A DNA stretch of 64,000 nt from Arthrobacter sp. Soil782 (GTDB taxonomy: Bacteria > Actinomycetota > Actinomycetes > Actinomycetales > Micrococcaceae): positions 1 through 64,000 of the forward strand of contig NZ_LMSO01000007.1 of the NCBI RefSeq assembly GCF_001428435.1. Reading direction: 5' to 3'. This document shows positions 44,836-53,169 of the stretch, one piece after another. Positions within the stretch are counted from its first letter, which is position 1; every line of letters starts with the position of its first letter. Under the pieces are notes generated by a model. That model did no database searches and had not been told where the DNA came from. It was given only the letters and a program-made list of their open reading frames with translations. Both the position numbers and the translations under genes were made by a program.

Positions 44836-46248
44836 GTGACCCACTACGACCTCGCGATTATCGGGTCCGGCTCCGGCAACACCATCATCACGCCTGAGTG
44901 GGATGACAAAAGAATCGCGATCATCGAAGGCGGGACTTTCGGCGGAACCTGCCTGAACGTGGGCTGCATCCCCACCAAGATGTTCGTCTACCCGGCGGAG
45001 CTAGCCCGTGCAGCTGACGAGGCCGGCCGCCTCGGAGTGGACCTGCAGCACACCGGAACACGCTGGACAGACCTGCGGGACCGGATTTTCACCCGCATCG
45101 ACAGCATCTCCGACGCAGGGCGTGTCTACCGGGGCGATGAACTGCAGCATGTTGACCTGTACGAGGAAGACGTACGTTTCACCGGCGACCACTCTCTGAG
45201 AACGAACGCCGGCACCGAGATCACTGCTGATCAGGTGGTCGTCGCGGCAGGCTCGCGGGCAGTGATTCCGGACATTCCAGGACTGGACCTGCCGCAGGTC
45301 CACACCTCGGACACGGTCATGCGGCTGGAGGAGCAGCCACGAAGGATGCTGATTATCGGTGGCGGGTACATTGCAGCCGAGTTCGCACACATCTTCTCTG
45401 CTCTCGGCACCGACGTCACCCTCGCGGTGCGGTCGGGACACATGCTGCGCTCCCTCGACGACACCATTTCCGAACGTTTCACGGAGAAGGCACTGGCGCA
45501 GTGGAAGGTTCTTACCGGACACCAGGTCAACAGAGTGGACGCCAACGCCGACGGATCAGTCACCGCTAACGTCGTTGGACCTGACGGAACCGCTCTGTCT
45601 GTGGAAGCCGACGTCGTGCTCGTCGCGACCGGACGCACGCCGAACAGCGACCGGGTGGGTGCAGCGGCGGTCGGTTTCGACGAAACCGAAGACGGCCGGA
45701 TTGCGGTTGACCCGTTCCAGCGAGTGCTGAGGGACGGCAAGCCCGTACCCGGAGTCTGGGCACTCGGGGACATCTCAAGCCGCTTCCAGCTCAAGCACGT
45801 CGCCAACCACGAGGCGCGGGTGGTATCCCACAACCTGCTTCATCCGGAGGCCCTGCATACCAGCGATCACCGTTATGTGCCCGCAGCCGTCTTCACCAGG
45901 CCACAGATCGCGACCGTGGGTCTTACCGAAGAGCAGGCACTGGAACGCGCGGAGGGAACGGGTTCACGCGTTGCGGTGGCCGTCCAGCAGTACGGGTCAA
46001 CCGCCTACGGGTGGGCGATGGAAGACACCACGGGCATCGTGAAGGTGCTCGCGGAGGAAGACAGCGGCATCATCCTCGGCGCACACATCATGGGACACGA
46101 GGCCTCGAACCTGATCCAGCCGATCATTCAGGCAATGCACTTCGGTCTGGACGCGTTCACCATGGCCCGCGGCCAGTACTGGATTCACCCTGCGCTGACC
46201 GAGGTGGTGGAGAACGCCCTGCTTTCGCTGAAGGCGCCCTCCACCTGA
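44836..46248 (+). CDS. mtr: Mycothione reductase
   Basis: 470 residues of the pyridine nucleotide-disulfide oxidoreductase family. FAD binding is YDLAIIGSGSGN and the redox-active disulfide is GGTCLNVGCIPTKMFV. NAD(P) binding is MLIIGGGYIAAEFAHIFSAL, and the dimer interface has IHPALTEVVENALL with the active-site HP pair. The GSGSGN opening, rather than GGGPGG, is typical of Mtr. It reduces mycothiol disulfide, the actinobacterial counterpart of oxidised glutathione. It converges tail to tail with the acyl-CoA synthetase, 4 bp apart. Confidence 0.93.
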   Translation: MTHYDLAIIGSGSGNTIITPEWDDKRIAIIEGGTFGGTCLNVGCIPTKMFVYPAELARAADEAGRLGVDLQHTGTRWTDLRDRIFTRIDSISDAGRVYRGDELQHVDLYEEDVRFTGDHSLRTNAGTEITADQVVVAAGSRAVIPDIPGLDLPQVHTSDTVMRLEEQPRRMLIIGGGYIAAEFAHIFSALGTDVTLAVRSGHMLRSLDDTISERFTEKALAQWKVLTGHQVNRVDANADGSVTANVVGPDGTALSVEADVVLVATGRTPNSDRVGAAAVGFDETEDGRIAVDPFQRVLRDGKPVPGVWALGDISSRFQLKHVANHEARVVSHNLLHPEALHTSDHRYVPAAVFTRPQIATVGLTEEQALERAEGTGSRVAVAVQQYGSTAYGWAMEDTTGIVKVLAEEDSGIILGAHIMGHEASNLIQPIIQAMHFGLDAFTMARGQYWIHPALTEVVENALLSLKAPST

Positions 46249-46252
46249 GAAC

Positions 46253-48070
46253 CTACGCCTGCTGCATGCGCTGCTGCGCGTAGATTTCCTCAACCACCGT
46301 GGAGTAGTCCTTGAGCACCTGCGCGCGCTTGATCTTCATCGACGGCGTAAGATGACCGCTTGCCTCTGTGAAGTCCTGCTCAACGATGCGGAATACCTTG
46401 ATCGCCTCTGCCTGGCTGACCGACTCATTGGCGGAATCCACGAGCGCCTGGATTTCTGCGCGGACCGCGGGATGATTCGCCGCTTCAGCCATCGTGGTTC
46501 CGGCACGAAGGTCGTGACGCTCAAGCCATCCGGGCAAAGCTTCCTCATCGAGGGTTATCAAAGCGGAGATGAACGGCCTCTGATCTCCCACAACAACACA
46601 CTGGGACACGAGCGCGTTGGCGCGGATGGTGTCCTCAAGCTGTGCCGGGACGACGTTCTTGCCGCTGGCCGTCACAATAATTTCCTTCTTGCGCCCCGTG
46701 ATGCTCAGGAACCCGTCCTCGTCGAGTTGCCCAATGTCGCCGGTGTGGAACCAGCCGTCGGTGAAGGCTTCCTCCGTGAGATCGGGACGCTTGAAATAGC
46801 CTTTCAGGACGCAGACGCCCTTCGTGAGGATTTCGCCGTCGTCCGCGATCCTGACTGCGTTGCCCGGCAGCGGCGCACCCACTGTACCGATCTTGATCTT
46901 CTGCGGCGTGCTGACCGAGATGGGCGCCGTGGTTTCAGTCAACCCGTACCCCTCAAGCACCATCAGCCCGATGCCATGGAAGAAGTGGCCGAGCCGGTCA
47001 CCCAGCGGCGCGCCGCCTGACACAGCATGCTGGACCCTGCCACCCATCGCGGTCCGGATTTTGCCATAGAGCAGCTTGTCGAAGATAGCGTGCTTGACCT
47101 TCAGGCCCAGGCCCACCTTGCCTGCCTGGTCGGCTTTCGACCAGGCGATCGCGACATCGACGCCGGCATGGAAAATCTTGCCCTTGCCGTTGTCCTCGGC
47201 CTTCAGCATGGAGTTGTTGTAGACCTTCTCGAACACGCGAGGTACAGCCAGAATGAAGGTCGGCTTGTAGCTTTGCAGGTCCGGAAGCAGGTTCTTGATG
47301 TCCGGTGTGTGCGCAACGGTGGCGCCGGCGGCAACGCAGAGCACCGAGATGAACCGGGCGAAGACGTGCGCGAGGGGCAGAAACATGATGGTCTGCGCGC
47401 CCTCGTGTGCAACTTCGGGCAGTGCCGCCGCCGCGTTCTCCGACAACTCAACGAAGTTGCCGTGCGTCAGTTCGCACCCCTTGGGCTTTCCGGTTGTCCC
47501 GGACGTGTAGATGATGGTCGCTACATCGTCGAGACCCGCGATCAGGCGCCGCTCCTCAAGCGCTGCATCATCAATGGCCGCCCCGGCTTTCCGCAGGGTA
47601 TCGAGCCCTCCGCCGTCAAACTGCCACACATCGCGGAACCCCTCCAGATTCTCCGAGGCAACTGCCTGACGCACCACGTTCTCGTGGCGGCCGGACTCCA
47701 CGAAAGCAGCGACTGCACCGGAATCACCAAGGATCCAAGCGACCTGCGACGGCGACGACGTTTCATATACAGGTACGGAGACAGCCCCCGCGAACCAGAC
47801 GGCAAAATCAACCAGAGCCCACTCATACCGGGTACGCGCCATGATCGCGACGCGGTCTCCCGCTTCCACACCTGACGCCATCAGGCCCTTTGCGATCCTG
47901 CGAACATCGGAAAGGAAGTCCGTTGCGCGGATATCGGACCATTGCCCTGAGGCGTCCTTCGTGGCAAAAAGGGCGGGATTGCTGGCTTTTTCCGCCTGCT
48001 TCACCACGAGGTGCGTAGTGTTGTTGTCCCGAGGGACCTTCACCTTGACCGGAACGCTGAATTCGCGCAC
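46253..48070 (-). CDS. Long-chain fatty-acid-CoA ligase (FadD15-like)
   Basis: 605 residues of the AMP-forming acyl-CoA synthetase family. The P-loop is IIYTSGTTGKPKGCELTHGN and motif II is GYGLTETTAPISV. Motif III is DGWFHTGDIGQLDEDGFLSI and the hinge with catalytic lysine context is TGRKKEIIVTASGKNVVPAQ. It activates fatty acids to acyl-CoA via acyl-AMP. GTG 48070 follows AAGGAG at 7 nt. The gene is divergent from the ROK kinase; acyltransferase and lipase-like genes lie nearby. Confidence 0.93.
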   Translation of the reverse strand: MREFSVPVKVKVPRDNNTTHLVVKQAEKASNPALFATKDASGQWSDIRATDFLSDVRRIAKGLMASGVEAGDRVAIMARTRYEWALVDFAVWFAGAVSVPVYETSSPSQVAWILGDSGAVAAFVESGRHENVVRQAVASENLEGFRDVWQFDGGGLDTLRKAGAAIDDAALEERRLIAGLDDVATIIYTSGTTGKPKGCELTHGNFVELSENAAAALPEVAHEGAQTIMFLPLAHVFARFISVLCVAAGATVAHTPDIKNLLPDLQSYKPTFILAVPRVFEKVYNNSMLKAEDNGKGKIFHAGVDVAIAWSKADQAGKVGLGLKVKHAIFDKLLYGKIRTAMGGRVQHAVSGGAPLGDRLGHFFHGIGLMVLEGYGLTETTAPISVSTPQKIKIGTVGAPLPGNAVRIADDGEILTKGVCVLKGYFKRPDLTEEAFTDGWFHTGDIGQLDEDGFLSITGRKKEIIVTASGKNVVPAQLEDTIRANALVSQCVVVGDQRPFISALITLDEEALPGWLERHDLRAGTTMAEAANHPAVRAEIQALVDSANESVSQAEAIKVFRIVEQDFTEASGHLTPSMKIKRAQVLKDYSTVVEEIYAQQRMQQA

Positions 48071-48226
48071 GGGAATCTCCTTTGATCTTCATCACATCCT
48101 GTGAGTGGCCCTAGCCTATAGCTTTTCCCGGGAGCTCTTACTCTCCAGTAATGTACAAAACGGTAACGGTGAACCGCAGTCAGCAACGCGGCGCAGTCCC
48201 AGAACGACGGCGGGAGGCCGGTACCC

Positions 48227-49357
48227 ATGCAGACGGAACGAGAAGAGCGTCCCACGGCAGGCGGAAACCGTTTCGGCGGCGGAAGCCGCCAACCCCTTGG
48301 ATCGCCGCTGGCCGCCGGCTCCCGTTACGCGGCGCGCCCGTTGCGTGCACGGGGTCTTGCCATCGGCATCGACATCGGCGGGACCAAGGTTGCAGCCGGG
48401 GTCGTGGATCCGGACGGCACCATCGTGGCCTCTGCCCGCAGGGAAACTCCCGGCCAGGATCCGCGTGCAGTGGAAAGAGTCATCGTGGACCTGGTGCGGG
48501 AGCTGGGAAGCGGTCGCCGCATCCGGTCAGTCGGGATCGGCGCCGCCGGGTGGATGGACCTCGACAACGGGACGGTCCTGTTCAGCCCGCACCTTGCCTG
48601 GCGCAACGAACCATTGAGAGCGAACCTGGAGAAGGCGCTGCGGCGGCGCGTCACCGTGCTCAATGATGCCGACGCCGCAGCCTGGGCCGAATGGCGTTTC
48701 GGTGCAGGGCGTGGGGAACCGCGGCTCGTCCTTATCACGCTGGGCACCGGAATAGGCGGCGCAATGATCATGGGCGGTGTGCTTGAGCGCGGACGCCACG
48801 GCGTGGCGGGGGAGTTCGGCCACCAAATCATCGTGCCGAACGGGCATCGCTGCGAGTGCGGAAACCGTGGCTGCTGGGAGCAGTACGCCTCGGGTAACGC
48901 CCTGGGCAGGGAAGCCCGCGAGCTGGCGTCCGCCAATTCACCGGTGGCGCAAACGCTGCTGCAGGAGGTGAACGGCAACATCGACGCCATCACCGGGGCA
49001 GTGGTCACACGCCTGGCGCTTCGTGGCGACCCGGTGTGCCGGGAGTTGATTGACGACGTCGGTCAGTGGCTTGGCCTCGGCCTGGCGAATCTCGGTGCCG
49101 CCCTGGACCCGGGGACCTTTGTCATCGGTGGCGGACTCGGGGCCGCCGGGGAACTCCTCATCGACCCGGCGCGGCGAACCTTCGAACGCAATCTTACCGG
49201 ACGCGGCTTCCGGCCCGCCGCCATGATCACCTCAGCAGCGCTGGGTCCGGACGCCGGCCTTGTCGGCGCTGCGGACCTGTCACGGATCAGATACCGCCCA
49301 TTGCTGGGCAGGGCCTACGGAACTGCGCCGTCGGGACGATTCAGTGAGCGGCGCTGA
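48227..49357 (+). CDS. glk: ROK-family glucokinase
   Basis: 376 residues. The ATP-binding DIGGTK motif is AIGIDIGGTKVAAGVVD. NDADAAAWAEWRFGAGRG carries the catalytic Asp, and LGTGIGGAMIMGG and the zinc-binding ROK motif CECGNRGCWEQYASG are complete. It most likely phosphorylates glucose with ATP or polyphosphate. The first 45 residues are a basic, disordered extension. GGAGG lies 9 nt before ATG 48227. Confidence 0.92.
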   Translation: MQTEREERPTAGGNRFGGGSRQPLGSPLAAGSRYAARPLRARGLAIGIDIGGTKVAAGVVDPDGTIVASARRETPGQDPRAVERVIVDLVRELGSGRRIRSVGIGAAGWMDLDNGTVLFSPHLAWRNEPLRANLEKALRRRVTVLNDADAAAWAEWRFGAGRGEPRLVLITLGTGIGGAMIMGGVLERGRHGVAGEFGHQIIVPNGHRCECGNRGCWEQYASGNALGREARELASANSPVAQTLLQEVNGNIDAITGAVVTRLALRGDPVCRELIDDVGQWLGLGLANLGAALDPGTFVIGGGLGAAGELLIDPARRTFERNLTGRGFRPAAMITSAALGPDAGLVGAADLSRIRYRPLLGRAYGTAPSGRFSERR

Positions 49358-49372
49358 GCTGTCGGCGGTGAA

Positions 49373-49831
49373 CTAGACCTCCGCGCCGTCGTCGTCGTAA
49401 TCGCGCGTCTTCGGAAGGCGGAAAATCAGGAACGTCACGCTCGCGATGAAGATTGCGATGATTCCCAGCATCACGGTGGTGGAGGCTGACCGCCAGAACA
49501 TTGCGATCAGCATGAGCGCTACTGGGCCGCCGACCGCGCACAGCCAGGCCAGCACCACGAGGGGATCTCCCACGCCGAGGGCCGGAGGTTCGGGCGGCTG
49601 GTACGTGCCGTCATCCTCGTGTTCGGCTGCCGAGTAATCCCGGGGGCCGGGCGGCGCCGGTGCAGGCTGGTTGTCGAAGATCGCCCGAACGCGCTCCTCG
49701 GCGGTGGGTGCAGGTCCTGATGCCTGACGTTCGGGCAGTTCACTGCTGGGGTTCTCTTCCAACCGTGCGACGAGGTCCTGCCAGACGGCGTCGTCAGTGG
49801 ACTCGTTGGGGTCCTGTGCTCGGGAACTCAT
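49373..49831 (-). CDS. Small membrane protein with two TM helices
   Basis: 152 residues. The first 85 are hydrophilic and Pro/Glu-rich, with EERVRAIFDNQPAPAPPGPR. Two hydrophobic helices follow: LVVLAWLCAVGGPVALMLIA and VMLGIIAIFIASVTFLIFRL. A short acidic tail ends the protein. The ATG overlaps the stop of the alpha/beta hydrolase (ATGA), so it is co-transcribed with it. No function recognised. Confidence 0.8.
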   Translation of the reverse strand: MSSRAQDPNESTDDAVWQDLVARLEENPSSELPERQASGPAPTAEERVRAIFDNQPAPAPPGPRDYSAAEHEDDGTYQPPEPPALGVGDPLVVLAWLCAVGGPVALMLIAMFWRSASTTVMLGIIAIFIASVTFLIFRLPKTRDYDDDGAEV

Positions 49832-50589
49832 GCGGTGGTACCTGCTGTCACGTGCTCGATGAATGCTGCGGAGCGCTCGAAGATGAGCTCCTGGTCATGG
49901 TCCATGGTGGCCACGTGGTAGCTGTTCTCCAACCGTATTACCTCCAAGTGTGCGCTCCCAATGCGCCGTTGCAGAACTTCCAGACTGCTTTCCGGAACAA
50001 TCCTGTCCACGTTGGACCGGAAGACCAGCGTGGGTGCGGTGACCTGGGGGAGCCGGTCTGTGGTGTCACGAAAGAGCTGCGCAAGCTGGTGGACTGCAGC
50101 GACCGGTGTCCGGGGATACGCCCGCTCGTCCATGCCCTCCTTTCGGATGTCATTGCCGATCGAGGGGACCGAGCGGAGCAGGTACTTCAGTACGCCGGCG
50201 TACCGGGCGCGCGGATCGCCCATGGTGAGGCCGGGATTTACGACGACGACGCCGGCCACCGGTTCCAGCGCCGCCAACCGCAGGGCGAGGGCACCACCCA
50301 TCGACAGTCCTGCTACGACCACCGCGTCAGTATTTCGAGCCAGATCCTGATACGCCGTGTCGATCCCCTCGTACCAGCGCTCCCAGGGCGTCCTTGCGAG
50401 CTCCTGCCAGGTGGTGCCGTGGCCAGCCAGCAACGGGAGCCGCACGGCAAAGCCCTCATCAGCCAGGTACCGTGCCCAGCCAACGACGCTCGCCGGCGAG
50501 CCGGTGAAGCCATGGCTCAGAAGAACCCCGATGCGTGCGTTATTGCCTGAACCGTCCGAGGAGAACGCTGCGAGAGTGGGGTCGGCCAT
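49828..50589 (-). CDS. Alpha/beta hydrolase (carboxylesterase/monoacylglycerol lipase type)
   Basis: 253 residues. The oxyanion segment is LLSHGFTGSP and the nucleophile elbow is VAGLSMGGALAL. The catalytic Asp is in RSNVDRIVP and the His in SYHVATMD. Size and motifs match Est30-type carboxylesterases and bacterial monoglyceride lipases. ATG 50589 gives GGAA at suitable spacing; the in-frame extension upstream lacks family similarity. Divergent from plsC. Confidence 0.88.
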   Translation of the reverse strand: MADPTLAAFSSDGSGNNARIGVLLSHGFTGSPASVVGWARYLADEGFAVRLPLLAGHGTTWQELARTPWERWYEGIDTAYQDLARNTDAVVVAGLSMGGALALRLAALEPVAGVVVVNPGLTMGDPRARYAGVLKYLLRSVPSIGNDIRKEGMDERAYPRTPVAAVHQLAQLFRDTTDRLPQVTAPTLVFRSNVDRIVPESSLEVLQRRIGSAHLEVIRLENSYHVATMDHDQELIFERSAAFIEHVTAGTTA

Positions 50590-50743
50590 CATAATTCCAA
50601 TGGTGTCATCGCGTTCCGCGGACTGCCAGTGACGTCCCGCACACTGTCCGCCCGTAGAGTAGTGTTCCAAGAACCCGTTTGCGGAAGGCATGGTTTTGCC
50701 TGTTCCCAGGTAATCGGAACATCCACGCAGGAAGGCTGGCAGA

Positions 50744-51700
50744 GTGTTCTACTGGATCATGAAGAGGATCTTTATTGGTCCACTTGTGAATCTCTTGTTC
50801 AGGCCATGGGTCAAGGGACTGGATAACATTCCGGCAACCGGTGCAGCTGTCATCGTGAGCAACCACCTATCTTTCTCGGATTCGATCTTCCTTCCACTTG
50901 CAGTGCCGCGTCCTGTGGTGTTTCTGGCTAAATCCGAGTACTTCACAGGCAAGGGACTGAAAGGAAAGCTGACCGCTGCGTTTTTTCGGTTGACAAACCA
51001 GCTGCCGATGGATCGTTCCGGGGGCGCCGCGTCCGCCACGTCGCTGTCGGCAGGAGAAGAAATTCTGAAGTCCGGTGCGTTGCTGGGTATCTATCCCGAG
51101 GGAACGCGTAGCCCGGACGGCAGGCTCTACCGCGGAAAGACCGGCGTCGCCAAGTTGATCCTCGCAACCGGGGTACCGGTCATTCCGGTTGCCATGATCG
51201 GTACGGACAAGGTGCAGCCCATCGGAAGACGGATCCCGAATATTCGCCGTGTGGGCATCATCGTCGGGGAGCCGATGGACTTCCGGCGCTATGCAGGGAT
51301 GGGCGAGGACCGCTTCATTCAACGTTCCGTGACCGATGAAATCATGTATGCGCTCATGCGGCTCTCCGGTCAGGAGTATGTCGACGTCTACGCCAGCAGC
51401 GTCAAGGAGCGTCTCGCCAGCGCGAAGACGGCAGGCAGGAAGACCAGCAAGAAGGCGGAGCGGATCGCGGATCCGTCCCGTCAGGCCGCCGTCCGGCTGG
51501 AAGGCTCTGCTCCGGCAGACGTATTTCAGCCGTCGTCGGACACCTCTTTGCCGCCAAGTACCGAAGGTCCGTTGCCCGGTGAAGTGAGAACGATCGGACC
51601 TGACCCCGGCGAGGCCTCTGATGAGACGCCGGACCCTCCTGCCGCACCCCGGCGAACACGGAAAAGGCACGAGGGCGATTCCGGCAGCCGGGCTATGTGA
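50744..51700 (+). CDS. 1-acyl-sn-glycerol-3-phosphate acyltransferase (PlsC family)
   Basis: 318 residues. The acyltransferase motifs are NHLSFSDSIFLP (NHX4D), GALLGIYPEGTRSPDGRLYR with the EGTR block, and TGVPVIPVAMIG. It acylates lysophosphatidate to phosphatidate, or a related lipid acceptor, at the membrane. Residues 225-318 are a Lys/Ala/Pro-rich tail without family similarity. GTG 50744 follows AGGAAGG. Confidence 0.9.
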   Translation: MFYWIMKRIFIGPLVNLLFRPWVKGLDNIPATGAAVIVSNHLSFSDSIFLPLAVPRPVVFLAKSEYFTGKGLKGKLTAAFFRLTNQLPMDRSGGAASATSLSAGEEILKSGALLGIYPEGTRSPDGRLYRGKTGVAKLILATGVPVIPVAMIGTDKVQPIGRRIPNIRRVGIIVGEPMDFRRYAGMGEDRFIQRSVTDEIMYALMRLSGQEYVDVYASSVKERLASAKTAGRKTSKKAERIADPSRQAAVRLEGSAPADVFQPSSDTSLPPSTEGPLPGEVRTIGPDPGEASDETPDPPAAPRRTRKRHEGDSGSRAM

Positions 51701-51766
51701 CGGGACGGGTGCTGCCGCATGACAGGGGAGTCCGCCGGCATCGGGTATAGCCATTAGGCTTAAGTA

Positions 51767-53137
51767 GTGACCGAAACAACCGTTACCTCCGCTTCCCGTT
51801 CAGCAGCACCCGATCATGGGCTGGATATCTGGCGGGAGCTGGCAATTTCCCAGCAGCCCAGTTGGCAGGACTCCACGGTTCACCGATCTTCTCTCGACGA
51901 GCTCTCCACGCTGCCGCCGCTTGTTTTCGCTGGTGAGGTGGATGTGTTGCGTGAGCGGCTCGCCGCCGCTGCCCAGGGTAAGGCGTTCCTCCTGCAGGGG
52001 GGCGATTGCGCGGAGACTTTCGAGGGCGCCACCGCAGACAGAATCAGCGCTCGTGTGAAGACCATCCTCCAGATGGCCGTAGTCCTCACATACGGTGCCT
52101 CGCTTCCTGTCATCAAGATGGGACGCATGGCCGGCCAGTTCGCGAAGCCGCGTTCATCCAACGATGAAACCCGCGAAGGCGTGACCCTACCGGCATACCG
52201 CGGGGACATGGTGAACGGGTATGACTTCACGCCGGAGAGCCGTGGTCATGACGCCTCCCGGATGGTGCGGGCGTACCACACCTCCGCATCGACGCTCAAT
52301 CTGATTCGCGCCTTCACCCAGGGCGGATTTGCAGACCTCCGTCTCGTCCACCACTGGAATAAGGGCTTCACTGCCAATCCGGCCCACTCGCGGTACGAAT
52401 CGCTGGCGCGCGAAATTGACCGCGCCGTCCGCTTCATGGAAGCCTGCGGCGCCGATTTTGATGCCTTGACTCGCGTCGAGTTCTTCGCCAGCCATGAGGC
52501 CCTGCTGCTTGAGTATGAGCGCGCGTTGACCCGCACCGACTCACGCACAGGCCTGCCTTATGACACGTCGGCACACTTCCTGTGGATCGGCGAGCGAACG
52601 AGGGATATCGACGGCGCTCACATTGATTTCCTGTCACGCGTACGCAACCCGATTGGGGTGAAGCTTGGCCCCGGTACGTCGCCGGATGATGCGTTGGCAC
52701 TCATTGACAAGCTGGACCCCAACAGGGAGCCGGGCCGCCTCACGTTCATCACCCGCATGGGCGCCAAGAATATCCGCGAGAAGCTGCCCAACCTCGTGTC
52801 AAAGGTGACTGATTCCGGCGCCAAGGTCCTCTGGGTCACTGATCCAATGCACGGCAACACGGTCACTTCCCCCAACGGGTACAAGACCCGCAATTTCGAC
52901 GATGTCATGGATGAGGTGCGCGGTTTCTTTGAGGTACACAACGAACTCGGCACCTTCCCGGGTGGCCTTCACGTTGAGATGACCGGTGATGACGTCGCGG
53001 AGTGCCTCGGCGGAGCGGACCCGATCGATCAGGAAGCGTTCCTCGACCGCTATGAGTCCGTGTGTGATCCACGCCTGAATCACATGCAGTCCCTCGAGAT
53101 GGCTTTCCTTGTGGCCGGGGCGCTGTCCCGACGCTAA
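51767..53137 (+). CDS. aroG: 3-deoxy-7-phosphoheptulonate synthase, class II
   Basis: 456 residues. Plant-like (type II) DAHP synthase motifs: FLLQGGDCAETFEG with the metal-ligand Cys, KMGRMAGQFAKPRS, YRGDMVNGYDFTPESR, HFLWIGERTRDIDGAH and VTDPMHGNT. It condenses PEP and erythrose 4-phosphate, the first step of the shikimate pathway. TAGGCT (51755-51760) is 6 nt before GTG 51767, so translation probably begins on a leaderless mRNA. The neighbouring kinase gene converges from the other side. An aroG-pknL neighbourhood also occurs in M. tuberculosis (Rv2178c-Rv2176). Confidence 0.95.
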   Translation: MTETTVTSASRSAAPDHGLDIWRELAISQQPSWQDSTVHRSSLDELSTLPPLVFAGEVDVLRERLAAAAQGKAFLLQGGDCAETFEGATADRISARVKTILQMAVVLTYGASLPVIKMGRMAGQFAKPRSSNDETREGVTLPAYRGDMVNGYDFTPESRGHDASRMVRAYHTSASTLNLIRAFTQGGFADLRLVHHWNKGFTANPAHSRYESLAREIDRAVRFMEACGADFDALTRVEFFASHEALLLEYERALTRTDSRTGLPYDTSAHFLWIGERTRDIDGAHIDFLSRVRNPIGVKLGPGTSPDDALALIDKLDPNREPGRLTFITRMGAKNIREKLPNLVSKVTDSGAKVLWVTDPMHGNTVTSPNGYKTRNFDDVMDEVRGFFEVHNELGTFPGGLHVEMTGDDVAECLGGADPIDQEAFLDRYESVCDPRLNHMQSLEMAFLVAGALSRR

Positions 53138-53160
53138 CCGGCGCAGCTACCTTCGCCGGT
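53137..53160. terminator. Hairpin between converging aroG and PASTA kinase genes
   Basis: ACCGGCG (53137-53143) pairs with CGCCGGT (53154-53160), a 7-bp stem with 10-nt loop placed between the two stops. It could terminate both transcripts; there is no T-tract. Confidence 0.5.
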
Positions 53161-53169
53161 GCTTCGATC